A stretch of 41,089 nucleotides of DNA. Source: Chloroflexota bacterium. GTDB taxonomy: Bacteria; Chloroflexota; Anaerolineae; Anaerolineales; UBA11858. A program made the translations under genes and the position numbers. The DNA is taken from assembly GCA_016865865.1 (NCBI GenBank), contig VGOC01000022.1:1-41089 (forward strand), in the 5' to 3' direction. Positions 1 to 6,834 of this stretch are shown here, one piece after another; the stretch's first letter is position 1; the number at the start of each line of letters is the position of its first letter. Below the pieces are notes generated by a model. That model worked only from the letters and a program-made list of their open reading frames with translations. It was not told the origin of the DNA and did no database searches.

Positions 1-15
1 AATCCTCTACATGTA

Positions 16-34
16 GTTTTTGCAGTGGACTCAT
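16..34 (-). repeat. Terminal sequence of a small inverted-repeat element, abutting the copA stop
   Basis: On the minus strand this reads ATGAGTCCACTGCAAAAAC. It closely matches ATGAGTCTACTGAAAAAAC at 21188-21206 and 38340-38358, and ATGAGTCCACTAAAAAAAAG at 38467-38486. It starts directly after the copA stop codon (35-37). The partner terminus, if there is one, lies outside the window. Confidence 0.55.
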
Positions 35-2575
35 CTATGCAATTTTCTGCTTTCTCAATCGGAGGCTATTAGTTACGACGAAGACGCTGCTAAAGGCCAT
101 CGCGCCCGCGGCCAGCATCGGGTTCAGGAAGCCGAGCGCAGCGGCAGGGATCAAAATCACATTATAGAAGAACGCCCAGAACAGGTTCTGCTTGATGGTG
201 CGCAGCGTCCGCCGCGAGAGGCGGATGGCGCGCGCCACCCCGCGCAGGTCGCCGCTGATGAGCGTGACCGGCGCGGCGGCCATGGCCACATCGGTGCCAG
301 TGCCGATGGCGATGCCAACATCAGCCTGGGCAAGGGCAGGCGCGTCGTTAACGCCGTCGCCAACCATCGCCACAACCTGTTGGGGCGACCCTTGCGGTCG
401 CCTGGGGGCAGGGATAAGCCCGGGGGCAGGGACAAGCCCGGGGGCAGGGACAAGCCCGGGGGCAGGGACAAGCCCTGCCCCTACAGTCTGCAACTTTTTG
501 ACTTCCGCGGCCTTCCCTTCCGGTAAGACTTCCGCTAGAACAATATCAATCCCAACCTGCTTCGCAATCGCTTCGGCAGTTTTTCGGTTGTCGCCGGTGA
601 TCATGGCGACCTTGAGTCCCATGCGGTGCAGTTCAGCAATCGCCTCGACCGAGCTGTCCTTGAGCGTATCCGCCACGGCGATGACGCCGCGCACCTGCCC
701 ATCCACGGCCACCAGCATGGCGGTCTTGGCTTCGGATTGGAGGCGTTCCACTTCGGAGTCCAGCCCGTCCAGCGGATAGCCGCGCGCCTCCATCATGCGG
801 GCGTTACCCACGCTGACCGCGCGCCCGTCCACCTCGGCGGAGACGCCGTGCCCCGCCTCTGCCTGGAAGCCAGTCGGCTCCGAGAACGTCAGGCCGCGGG
901 TCGTGGCTTCCGCCCATATCGCCTCGCCTAGCGGGTGTTCCGAACCCTTCTCAACAGAAGCGGCAAGCCGCAGCAGTTCTTCACTGGCGACTGACGACTG
1001 ACGGCTGACGACCATCTCTGTCACCGCTGGCTGCCCCTTCGTGATCGTGCCGGTCTTATCCAGCACTACCACGTTGACGCGCCCGGCGCGTTCCAGCGCT
1101 TCGCTGCTGCGGAACAGCACACCCAACTCCGCGCCCTTGCCTGTGCCGACCATGACCGCGGTCGGCGTGGCCAGACCCATCGCGCACGGGCAGGCGATGA
1201 CCAGCACCGCCACCAGGTTGATGAGCGCGCGGGTGAATTCGCCCGGCTCCCCAAGGAAGAACCAGGCCGCGAACGTCGCCAGCGCGATCAGGATGACGAT
1301 CGGCACGAACACCGCTGAGACCTGGTCGGCCAGTTTCTGGATGGGCGCCTTGCTGCCCTGCGCCTCCTCCACCAGCCGGATGATCTGCGCCAGCGCGGTC
1401 TCTTTGCCGACCTTGGTTGCCTCGAACTTGAGCAGGCCCAGCTTATTCAGCGTCGCGCCGATGATCGGGTCGCCGGGACCCTTCTCCACCGGCAGCGACT
1501 CGCCGGTCAGCATGGCTTCATCCACCGCCGAGCGTCCGTCCACGACCACGCCGTCCACCGGGATAGTCTCGCCAGGGCGGACAAGCACCAGGTCCCCGAC
1601 GCGCACATCGTCCGTCGGGATCTCGATCTCGGTCCCATCGCGCGCCACCCGCGCTGTCTTGGCGCGCAGTCCCATCAGTTTCTTGATCGCCTCCGATGTA
1701 CGTCCCTTCGCCCGAGCCTCGAAGAACTTGCCCAGCCGGATGAGCACGATGATCACTGCTGCGGTCTCATAATAGACATGCCCAGGGGCAAGCCCGATTG
1801 TGACAGCGACCGAGTAAAAAAACGCAGCCGAAGTGCCCATTGTAATCAACACGTCCATGTTTGCCGAGCGGTTGCGCAGCGCCTTGAATGCTCCGATGTA
1901 ATAGTGCCAGCCAACGTAGAACTGCACCGGTGTGGAGAGGCCAAACATCAGCCAGTTGACCCACCACCTGGCCTCGGCCATCCCGCCGCCGTGCGCTGCC
2001 TCATAGAAGAACGCAGGCAGTAAGCTGAAATCACGCGCCATGGCAAGAAGGAACAAAGGCGCGGTGAAAATGAGACCGGTGATGAGCAATCGCCGCTGCA
2101 TGTCAATTTCGGATTGACGGGCTTTCGCTTCCACATCCTCGGCCTCGCCGCCCAGTTCCACCGCCTCGAAACCGGACCGGGAAACGGCCGCGCGGATCTC
2201 GGCCTGGCTCACCACCGTCGGCACGTAGCGCACCCGCGCCCGCTCGGTGGCGACCGAAACCTGCGCCTCCAGCACCCCTTCCAGTTTGAGCAGCGACTTC
2301 TCCAGCCGCCGCGCGTCGTTGTCGTCGGCCAGCCGCTTGATGACCAGGTCCGCCTCGCCGGCCGCGACGCCGTACCCGGATTTTTGGACGCGGGCAATCA
2401 GGTCCGCCAGGCCGACCGCGGCCGGGTCGAAGGTCACAGTGGCGCGTTCCGATGAAAGGTTGACGGCCACGCCCTGCACGCCCGCCTGCTTCTTCAGGCC
2501 GCGTTCGACGGTCGCCACGCAGTTGGCGCAAGTCATGCCAGTAACGGGGAGGATGAGTTGTTTGGTTTCGCTCAT
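35..2575 (-). CDS. copA: Copper-exporting P1B-type ATPase CopA with two HMA domains
   Basis: Inner-membrane ATPase that pumps Cu(I) out of the cytosol. An N-terminal HMA domain has the metal site C16-x-x-C19 (GMTCANC). A second HMA-like domain (about residues 60-130) has lost its CxxC. Then come the A domain (TGES), the metal-transport CPC motif at 462-464, the phosphorylation site D506-KTGT, and GDGVND at 739-744. ATG at 2575 is preferred over a GTG six codons upstream, because that GTG lies in repeat DNA; the ribosome site is weak. Odd: four 18-bp repeats insert GLVPAP units (about residues 700-724) just before GDGVND, and another repeat adds a short stretch around residues 520-530. It is last in csoR-copZ-copA, so copper induction through CsoR is expected. 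About 846 aa, slightly longer than usual because of the insertions. Confidence 0.95.
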   Translation of the reverse strand: MSETKQLILPVTGMTCANCVATVERGLKKQAGVQGVAVNLSSERATVTFDPAAVGLADLIARVQKSGYGVAAGEADLVIKRLADDNDARRLEKSLLKLEGVLEAQVSVATERARVRYVPTVVSQAEIRAAVSRSGFEAVELGGEAEDVEAKARQSEIDMQRRLLITGLIFTAPLFLLAMARDFSLLPAFFYEAAHGGGMAEARWWVNWLMFGLSTPVQFYVGWHYYIGAFKALRNRSANMDVLITMGTSAAFFYSVAVTIGLAPGHVYYETAAVIIVLIRLGKFFEARAKGRTSEAIKKLMGLRAKTARVARDGTEIEIPTDDVRVGDLVLVRPGETIPVDGVVVDGRSAVDEAMLTGESLPVEKGPGDPIIGATLNKLGLLKFEATKVGKETALAQIIRLVEEAQGSKAPIQKLADQVSAVFVPIVILIALATFAAWFFLGEPGEFTRALINLVAVLVIACPCAMGLATPTAVMVGTGKGAELGVLFRSSEALERAGRVNVVVLDKTGTITKGQPAVTEMVVSRQSSVASEELLRLAASVEKGSEHPLGEAIWAEATTRGLTFSEPTGFQAEAGHGVSAEVDGRAVSVGNARMMEARGYPLDGLDSEVERLQSEAKTAMLVAVDGQVRGVIAVADTLKDSSVEAIAELHRMGLKVAMITGDNRKTAEAIAKQVGIDIVLAEVLPEGKAAEVKKLQTVGAGLVPAPGLVPAPGLVPAPGLIPAPRRPQGSPQQVVAMVGDGVNDAPALAQADVGIAIGTGTDVAMAAAPVTLISGDLRGVARAIRLSRRTLRTIKQNLFWAFFYNVILIPAAALGFLNPMLAAGAMAFSSVFVVTNSLRLRKQKIA
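404..475 (-). repeat. Four 18-bp tandem repeats inserted in frame in copA
   Basis: Four consecutive 18-bp units (404-421, 422-439, 440-457, 458-475) on the plus strand read GGGGGCAGGGACAAGCCC; the first has one T for C. On the coding strand each unit encodes GLVPAP or GLIPAP. The flanks carry GGCGACC...GGTCGCC and TAGGGGCAGGG words, typical of intergenic palindromic repeats. The insert lies between KAAEVKKLQ and [11 protein letters not shown], which are nearly adjacent in ordinary CopA proteins. Confidence 0.95.
985..1013 (-). repeat. Short-word repeat (GACTGACGACTGACG type) inside copA
   Basis: Near-tandem CTGACGA/CTGACGG words encode [10 protein letters not shown] in copA, between the DKTGT region and the conserved [21 protein letters not shown] segment. 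This is a variable surface loop, so the insert is probably tolerated. Confidence 0.6.
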
Positions 2576-2586
2576 GATGTGTTCCC

Positions 2587-2735
2587 GTGTCACGTGTCGA
2601 GTGTCACGTTTCCAGTGTCAAGTATCGAGTGTCGAGTGCCAAGTGTCCAGCGTCAAGTGCCAAGTATCAAGTGCCAAGTGACAAGTTCTCCAGTGTCACG
2701 TATCAAGCGTCAAGTGCCACGGATAATTCGTTTGA
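2587..2735. repeat. Degenerate GTGTCAAGTGTC-type word-repeat tract between copZ and copA
   Basis: About 150 bp made almost wholly of diverged 9-11-bp words such as GTGTCAAGT, GTGTCGAGT, GTGCCAAGT and GTATCAAGT. It fills most of the 208-bp gap between the copZ stop and the copA start. It is too irregular for a CRISPR array and has no spacers. No gene is seen in it. Confidence 0.85.
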
Positions 2736-2783
2736 CACGGGACGCCCGGCGCCAGAACACATGACACTGGAACACCTAATATA

Positions 2784-2990
2784 TTACGCCGCGACTGGGT
2801 AATTGATCCCGGCCATCAACGCCTTGATCTGCGCTTCATCCGCTGGCGCGTCGAAGACGATCACGACCTTCTTGCTTGCCGCGTCAGCCTTGACGGATTC
2901 CACGCCCGCCAGGTCTGCGACCTCGGTCTGGATGGTGTGAACACAGTGTCCGCAGCTAATATTGGGGATGTTGTAGGTTATGGTTGTCAT
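2784..2990 (-). CDS. copZ: CopZ-like heavy-metal-associated (HMA) copper chaperone
   Basis: A 68-residue single HMA-domain protein expected to carry Cu(I) in the cytosol and deliver it to CopA. The metal loop is NISCGHCVHTI (C-x-x-C near residues 10-13), in the usual place after the first beta strand, and the length is typical of the family. ATG 2990 is chosen because AGGAG lies just upstream and the HMA fold begins there; a longer reading frame upstream is only repeat DNA and antisense csoR. Histidine inside the CxxC (CGHC) is a modest variation seen in some chaperones. It lies 55 bp after csoR, on the same strand. Confidence 0.93.
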   Translation of the reverse strand: MTTITYNIPNISCGHCVHTIQTEVADLAGVESVKADAASKKVVIVFDAPADEAQIKALMAGINYPVAA

Positions 2991-3001
2991 GAGTGGCTCC
3001 T

Positions 3002-3050
3002 TTTTGGATATTGGGGATTGGATATTGGAGGTTGGAAGTTGGAAATTAGA
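3002..3050. repeat. GGATATTGGGGATTGG-type word repeat between csoR and copZ
   Basis: Diverged words (GGATATTGG, GGATTGG, GGAGGTTGG, GGAAGTTGG, GGAAATTAG) run in series across the csoR-copZ gap and reach the csoR stop. This is a second word family, distinct from the one in the next gap. Confidence 0.7.
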
Positions 3051-3315
3051 CTTTCGTGGCGGCGTCGAAGACGTCGGCGATCTCGCGGAGGACGCGCTCA
3101 CGGTCTTCCAGGTTATCGCCGCGGATAGCGGTGATCGCACAAGAATTCAGGTGTCCTTCCAGGATCATAGTGCTGACCTTGTTGAGGGCGGCCTGGGCGG
3201 CGTGGATCTGGTGGATGACATCAATGCAGTACTGACCTTCCTCGATCATCCGCTGGATGCCGCGAATATGTCCCTCGATGTTCTTCAACCGATGTACTGC
3301 GTCTTCATGTTTCAT
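3046..3315 (-). CDS. csoR: CsoR-family copper-sensing repressor
   Basis: An 89-residue all-helical DUF156 repressor that releases DNA when it binds Cu(I). The copper ligands C30, H55 and C59 keep the C-x24-H-x3-C spacing of characterised CsoR proteins, which points to copper rather than nickel or formaldehyde. ATG 3315 lies 8 bases from AGGAGG; ATG 3318 is also possible, giving one extra Met. First gene of csoR-copZ-copA. A strong sigma70-type promoter with a C5-AT-G5 palindrome lies immediately upstream, so autoregulation is likely. Confidence 0.95.
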   Translation of the reverse strand: MKHEDAVHRLKNIEGHIRGIQRMIEEGQYCIDVIHQIHAAQAALNKVSTMILEGHLNSCAITAIRGDNLEDRERVLREIADVFDAATKV

Positions 3316-3336
3316 CATAGCAGCCTCCTGACCCCG

Positions 3337-3391
3337 CCCCCATGGGGGGGGCCTAGATGGCATAGTATACTCTTCTCGTGGGCTATGTCAA
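3337..3391 (-). promoter_or_regulatory. csoR promoter with putative CsoR operator
   Basis: On the minus strand, TTGACA (3386-3391) is followed after 16 bp by TATACT (3364-3369), close to consensus. The palindrome CCCCCATGGGGG (3337-3348), within a longer C-run/G-run, lies about 10-20 bp past the expected start site and before the ribosome site. Such C-run/G-run palindromes are typical CsoR targets; binding here is inferred. Confidence 0.75.
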
Positions 3392-3446
3392 GATCGAATT
3401 GTTACATCCTGTCTTTCTTTCCTGCATCATGAGAAGGCATCAATTC

Positions 3447-3455
3447 TGGTAAAAT
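3447..3455 (+). promoter_or_regulatory. Possible extended -10 promoter of the HEPN/MNT operon
   Basis: TGGTAAAAT fits an extended -10 (TGnTAAAAT) about 110 bp upstream of the toxin-like gene, in the gap divergent from csoR. No good -35 is visible, so this is tentative. Confidence 0.35.
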
Positions 3456-3565
3456 AGTACTGCGCACATAAATCTTTGACTCATCGTAATCTGTGTACGA
3501 ATCACAGCCATTCCCCAAAACCCGATGCTTTCGAAGATCATGTATGCGCATTACGGAGAAGCACG

Positions 3566-3979
3566 ATGACAGCTCAAGACATACGCTGGATACAGCGCTC
3601 GAACAACTTCAATAAAGCGCTCAGCCAACTGACGAAATTTATCGAAAAGGGTGAGCTGAATGAACTGGAAAAACAAGGATTGATCCAGGCTTTCGAATAC
3701 ACGTTCGAATTAGCCTGGACTACACTCAAAGACTACTTTGAGGCGCAGGGGGAAACAGCCATTCATGGCAGCCGTGACGCTTTTCGCCTGGCGTTCCGGC
3801 GCGGCATAATCGAAAATGGCGAGACATGGATGGATATGATCAAGAGCCGCACCCTCACCAGCCATACCTATAACGAAGAAACAGCCGAGAAAATCGCCGC
3901 TGATACCATGAATGTCTATTTCTCGGAATTCGTGACCTTACGCTCCAAACTTGATTCGTTGAAAGGCGAGGCGGAGTAA
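3566..3979 (+). CDS. HEPN-domain toxin-like protein (HI0074/HepT family)
   Basis: A 137-residue helical protein of the HI0074 'nucleotidyltransferase substrate-binding' family. It keeps R95-TLTS-H100-T-Y102, matching the Rx4HxY motif of HepT HEPN ribonucleases; in the MntA-HepT system the partner AMPylates the tyrosine. ATG 3566 has GGAG nine bases upstream and starts at the family's usual N terminus; an upstream start would add about 30 unlikely residues. The MNT gene begins two bases after the stop, so the pair is translationally coupled. Function by family: RNA-targeting toxin, or substrate subunit of the nucleotidyltransferase. Toxicity is not demonstrable from sequence. Confidence 0.85.
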   Translation: MTAQDIRWIQRSNNFNKALSQLTKFIEKGELNELEKQGLIQAFEYTFELAWTTLKDYFEAQGETAIHGSRDAFRLAFRRGIIENGETWMDMIKSRTLTSHTYNEETAEKIAADTMNVYFSEFVTLRSKLDSLKGEAE

Positions 3980-3981
3980 CC

Positions 3982-4746
3982 ATGCGCTACGGGCTAAAAG
4001 ACGCCACGATCCAAAGAATACAATCTGTCCTGGCTCACTACCCTCAGGTTGAACAGGCGGTTCTGTACGGCTCGCGCGCCAAAGGCAACCACAAGAACGG
4101 CTCGGATATTGACTTGACATTGTGCGGCGGCGCAGATTTGACGCTGAATGTGTTGTACAAAATCATGGGCGATCTCGATGACTTGCTCCTGCCTTACACC
4201 ATAGATTTGTCCATCTTCCATGGGATCAGCGACCCCGATGTGGTGGAGCACATCCAGCGCGTGGGGATCACGTTTTACGAGAGAAATAGAAATGGAGGCA
4301 AGATGAACTTACTCGACCTTATCCGTGATGTGGAAATATTCAGAGGGCTGAACGAGAACGAACTCGAAGAAATCGTCGCGATTTGCCAATCGAAAGAATT
4401 GGAGGCTGGCGAAGACCTGGTCACGGAGGGCGACGTCGGCGAGGAGTTCTACCTGATCACCAGCGGCGCTGTCGAAGTCGTCCTCGGCGCAGGGTTGCCC
4501 TCCCCCCGCACTGTCCTGCATATGGGCGCAGGCCAACTCATCGGGGAGATGGCGCTCATCGATCTGGGCAGACGCTCGGCGACTGTGCGAGCCATCGAAG
4601 GCCCCACGAATGTTCAGGTGATCCGCAACGATGATTTTTTGGAATTATGCGAACGGAACACCCATGTTGGCTATGCAGTGATGCGTAATATGGCGGCTGA
4701 TCTTTCGTTCAAACTTCGCCACCTCAATCTAATCAAGAGCGCGTAG
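3982..4746 (+). CDS. MNT-family nucleotidyltransferase fused to a cyclic-nucleotide-binding domain
   Basis: 254 residues in two parts. Residues 1-105 form a minimal nucleotidyltransferase with G30-S31-x10-D42-x-D44 and a third acid at D75, the active-site pattern of MntA antitoxins. Residues 108-254 form a cNMP-binding domain with the phosphate-cassette pattern GEMALIDLGRRSATV, keeping the conserved Arg and Glu. Known MNT proteins of this type stop at about 105 residues, so the C-terminal sensor is an addition. An internal GGAGG and ATG (4303) could also start the cNMP domain as a separate protein. It is coupled to the HEPN gene upstream (2-base gap) and followed 16 bases later by a small gene. 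The inferred role is an antitoxin whose activity could respond to cAMP or a related nucleotide. Confidence 0.85.
   Translation: MRYGLKDATIQRIQSVLAHYPQVEQAVLYGSRAKGNHKNGSDIDLTLCGGADLTLNVLYKIMGDLDDLLLPYTIDLSIFHGISDPDVVEHIQRVGITFYERNRNGGKMNLLDLIRDVEIFRGLNENELEEIVAICQSKELEAGEDLVTEGDVGEEFYLITSGAVEVVLGAGLPSPRTVLHMGAGQLIGEMALIDLGRRSATVRAIEGPTNVQVIRNDDFLELCERNTHVGYAVMRNMAADLSFKLRHLNLIKSA
4294..4305 (+). promoter_or_regulatory. Internal ribosome site and start codon inside the MNT-cNMP fusion
   Basis: GGAGG (4294-4298) lies four bases before ATG 4303, exactly at the domain border. It would give a 147-residue stand-alone cNMP-binding protein. It may be the relic of two formerly separate genes or a working second start. 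Confidence 0.5.
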
Positions 4747-4762
4747 CAAAGGGGTATGAAAT

Positions 4763-4966
4763 ATGGCCGTCTACAAAGTCAGCTATGTTGTGATAAAGAG
4801 CGATCACCCTGGAGGTATCATCAACTTCGACAAGAAGCCAGAGGTGGGCGAAATCATCCGGATTGGCAATTTCGATTTGAAGGTGATCGAGATTTTCGAG
4901 TTGATCCCGCCGAGGGGGGATTTCTACTATATGCACGCCACCTGCGAGATCGCCGGGAAAGATTAA
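4763..4966 (+). CDS. Small conserved-looking protein of unknown function
   Basis: A 67-residue protein with alternating hydrophobic and charged residues suggesting mostly beta strands (MAVYKVSYVVI, VGEIIRIGNFDLKVIEIFELI). No signal peptide, membrane segment or recognised catalytic motif is seen. The start at 4763 has AGGGG about ten bases upstream. It begins 16 bases after the MNT-cNMP gene and is followed by a terminator, so it is probably the last gene of that operon. I do not recognise the family; a small beta-barrel fold is a guess. Confidence 0.7.
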   Translation: MAVYKVSYVVIKSDHPGGIINFDKKPEVGEIIRIGNFDLKVIEIFELIPPRGDFYYMHATCEIAGKD

Positions 4967-4969
4967 ACA

Positions 4970-4997
4970 AAAAGCGGAAGCCTGAACCTCCGCTTTT
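4970..4997. terminator. Bidirectional intrinsic terminator
   Basis: Perfect 9-bp stem AAAAGCGGA/TCCGCTTTT with a 10-base loop, A-rich on one side and T-rich on the other. It sits between the convergent small gene and the TadG gene and can serve both. Confidence 0.85.
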
Positions 4998-5045
4998 CAC
5001 CAGAAGCTACACCTCTCAGAGTAGATTAGCTTCTTGAATTCGGCT

Positions 5046-6383
5046 CTATTCCTGCAAATCTAACCTGGGCGGCGTGGCATAGTTTTCCCCGCCATTGAAG
5101 TTGATATCGATGGTGGCGTTGCCGGTGATTTCGACATTGTAACCAACAACCTGCGTATTGAATGTCGGGAAAGTGTCATTTCCGCCGGAAATCTGAACAT
5201 CGCCTTCGGGCGCATAGATCGTGCCTTGATAATACGACGTGTTATTCCCGGTGAGTTGAACCGCATTGGTATTTCCGGTAGCTACATAGATCAACATGCC
5301 TGCAATGGCCGGCGAGGGATCAGGCGAGGCGTCGGGGGCTCTCAAGTCTATCGGTTCGACATTGCTGCCGACATCTACGCCGCCATTCAGCACGTAGATC
5401 GTGACCCCATCCCCGTAGAGTTCACCACCCGTCGCTCGGAACGCATTCGGAGAACCGGTCAGGCAATACAGCCCCGGCTCCATGGTCAAAACGCCATTGC
5501 TCAACGTGATCTTGGAATAAACCCCTGGCTGGATCGTGCCTTCGCCAGAATGGCTGCCTCGGTTCGGCAGGCCAGCGCAATCCGGCGGATCGGCTACCAA
5601 AGTGATATCGGGCAGGGGAGTCACCTGTTGGGGCGAGGGCGAAACCGGGTCGCCGCCCGAGCAGGTCGTCGAGTTAGTATAATTTACACCGCCATCGAGC
5701 ACAGCGACATCAAAAGCGCTGCCGCTGCAAACCAGGCAGCCATTCGAGTAAATGCCGCCGCCGTTGATATCCACATCGCTGCTGCCAGAGAGTTTAACCC
5801 CAATGAGGCTGTTGCCACTACAGGGAGATTCGTTCAAAGCGACGATGGCATGCCCATAAGCCATTGGGGTGCGCGGTCGCACGCGAGCTATCGCCTCCAC
5901 CTGCTCTTGCACAGGGCCGCTATAGACGAAATGAATGAAGGTGGTATTTGTCACACGGGTGATATCGGTGATGACGTCAATATACTTGTCAATATAGGCG
6001 CCTTTATTCTCATCGTCAACACATGAGGCGATGACGCCATGGTGATCGGCAACATCGTAATCAATGGAGTAGTCGTTGGTGGTGGCCCGGGCGCTGGCAG
6101 CCGATAGGGCGGCAACATGAACCTGACCCATACTGGCGCCTGTATCGTTGAAACTGCTGCAATCGAAATTCTCGTAATGTACCCCCAGACTGTCCATGGT
6201 GTTGCCGGCTGCTCCAGCGCCGCCCAACGAAGAAGCATCAGCGGCGTTTTGGGCATGCCGCCGGTCTGCATAGACCATACCGCCGTCAATGGCCAGCGCC
6301 GCGAATCCCAAGAGCGCCACAAACCCCAGCACCAGGAGAACGAGAGCCTGGCCTTCCTCGGATTTAGATCGCTTTCGTATCAT
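5046..6383 (-). CDS. TadG-like Flp pilus assembly protein with beta-rich C-terminal region
   Basis: 445 residues. The N terminus (EEGQALVLLVLGFVALLGFAA) is the single-membrane-segment signature of TadE/TadG-like minor pilins, but +5 after the glycine is Leu, not Glu, as is common in TadG-type proteins. AIDGGMVYADRRHAQNAADAS is the family's conserved segment. The C-terminal half, from about residue 190, is rich in Gly, Ser, Asn and Val with repeating short strands (VKLSGSSDVDINGGGIYSNG), suggesting an extracellular beta-solenoid. Several cysteines could form disulfides. GGAGG lies 8 bases before ATG 6383. It is 13 bases after the TadE gene and last in the tad cluster, closed by the terminator. 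Confidence 0.85.
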   Translation of the reverse strand: MIRKRSKSEEGQALVLLVLGFVALLGFAALAIDGGMVYADRRHAQNAADASSLGGAGAAGNTMDSLGVHYENFDCSSFNDTGASMGQVHVAALSAASARATTNDYSIDYDVADHHGVIASCVDDENKGAYIDKYIDVITDITRVTNTTFIHFVYSGPVQEQVEAIARVRPRTPMAYGHAIVALNESPCSGNSLIGVKLSGSSDVDINGGGIYSNGCLVCSGSAFDVAVLDGGVNYTNSTTCSGGDPVSPSPQQVTPLPDITLVADPPDCAGLPNRGSHSGEGTIQPGVYSKITLSNGVLTMEPGLYCLTGSPNAFRATGGELYGDGVTIYVLNGGVDVGSNVEPIDLRAPDASPDPSPAIAGMLIYVATGNTNAVQLTGNNTSYYQGTIYAPEGDVQISGGNDTFPTFNTQVVGYNVEITGNATIDINFNGGENYATPPRLDLQE

Positions 6384-6396
6384 ACTCGTACCTCCA

Positions 6397-6834
6397 CTAC
6401 GGGCAGGGTGGGCTGAGGATCGTATCGGTGACGCTAGCTGTGATGTCGAAGCTCTGCGAACCTACAAGCGTCCCTAAAAAGGGCATGGTGATGGCAAAAT
6501 TACTGAAATGCACCGTGACAGAAATACTGTTCACTCCGTTCCCACAAGCGCCCCCAGAAATCGCCGGCGTGATGGTGACCTGAGAAGTATCTACCCGATT
6601 GGTCAAAACCGACATACCGCGATTATTGATGCCCGGAGAATCAGTGGGATTAATAGAACCATACAGGGCTGCTTCCTGGGCCGCGTCACGCAGGGCCATA
6701 TAGGCAAAGAAGGCGCGCCCCAGATCAATCACCCCGGCCAGCAAGATCAAAATCACTACGAGGGTGATTGCCAGCTCGACCAGGCTCTGGCCTTGTTCCC
6801 TGTGATGGTCGGTACGGAGACAATTACTGTTCAT
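6397..6834 (-). CDS. tadE: TadE-like minor pilin
   Basis: 145 residues with a short basic leader, then G15|QSLVE20LAITLVVILILLAGVIDLGRA. Glu at +5 after the glycine fits processing by a Flp-type prepilin peptidase. The rest (about residues 50-145) is a small extracytoplasmic domain with the usual ALRDAAQEAALYG segment after the membrane helix. The start overlaps the stop of the upstream gene (ATGA), so translation is coupled. Likely a low-abundance pilin that helps start or anchor the Flp pilus. Confidence 0.88.
   Translation of the reverse strand: MNSNCLRTDHHREQGQSLVELAITLVVILILLAGVIDLGRAFFAYMALRDAAQEAALYGSINPTDSPGINNRGMSVLTNRVDTSQVTITPAISGGACGNGVNSISVTVHFSNFAITMPFLGTLVGSQSFDITASVTDTILSPPCP

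Noticed and set aside
404-475. Possible CRISPR or frameshift error in copA
   Set aside because: Repeats are contiguous 18-bp units with no spacers and keep the copA frame open on both sides, so it is a tandem in-frame insertion.
1041-1772. 243-codon plus-strand open frame
   Set aside because: Antisense to copA, where all P-type ATPase motifs lie on the minus strand.
2587-2735. Possible CRISPR array
   Set aside because: Units are 9-11 bp, diverged and directly adjacent without unique spacers, and no cas gene is nearby.
2991-3140. N-terminal extension of the copper chaperone
   Set aside because: The extension is translated from repeat DNA and antisense csoR. The AGGAG-preceded ATG at 2990 starts the HMA domain exactly.
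5226-6026. 266-codon plus-strand open frame
   Set aside because: Antisense to the TadG-like gene; no domain pattern and no operon context.
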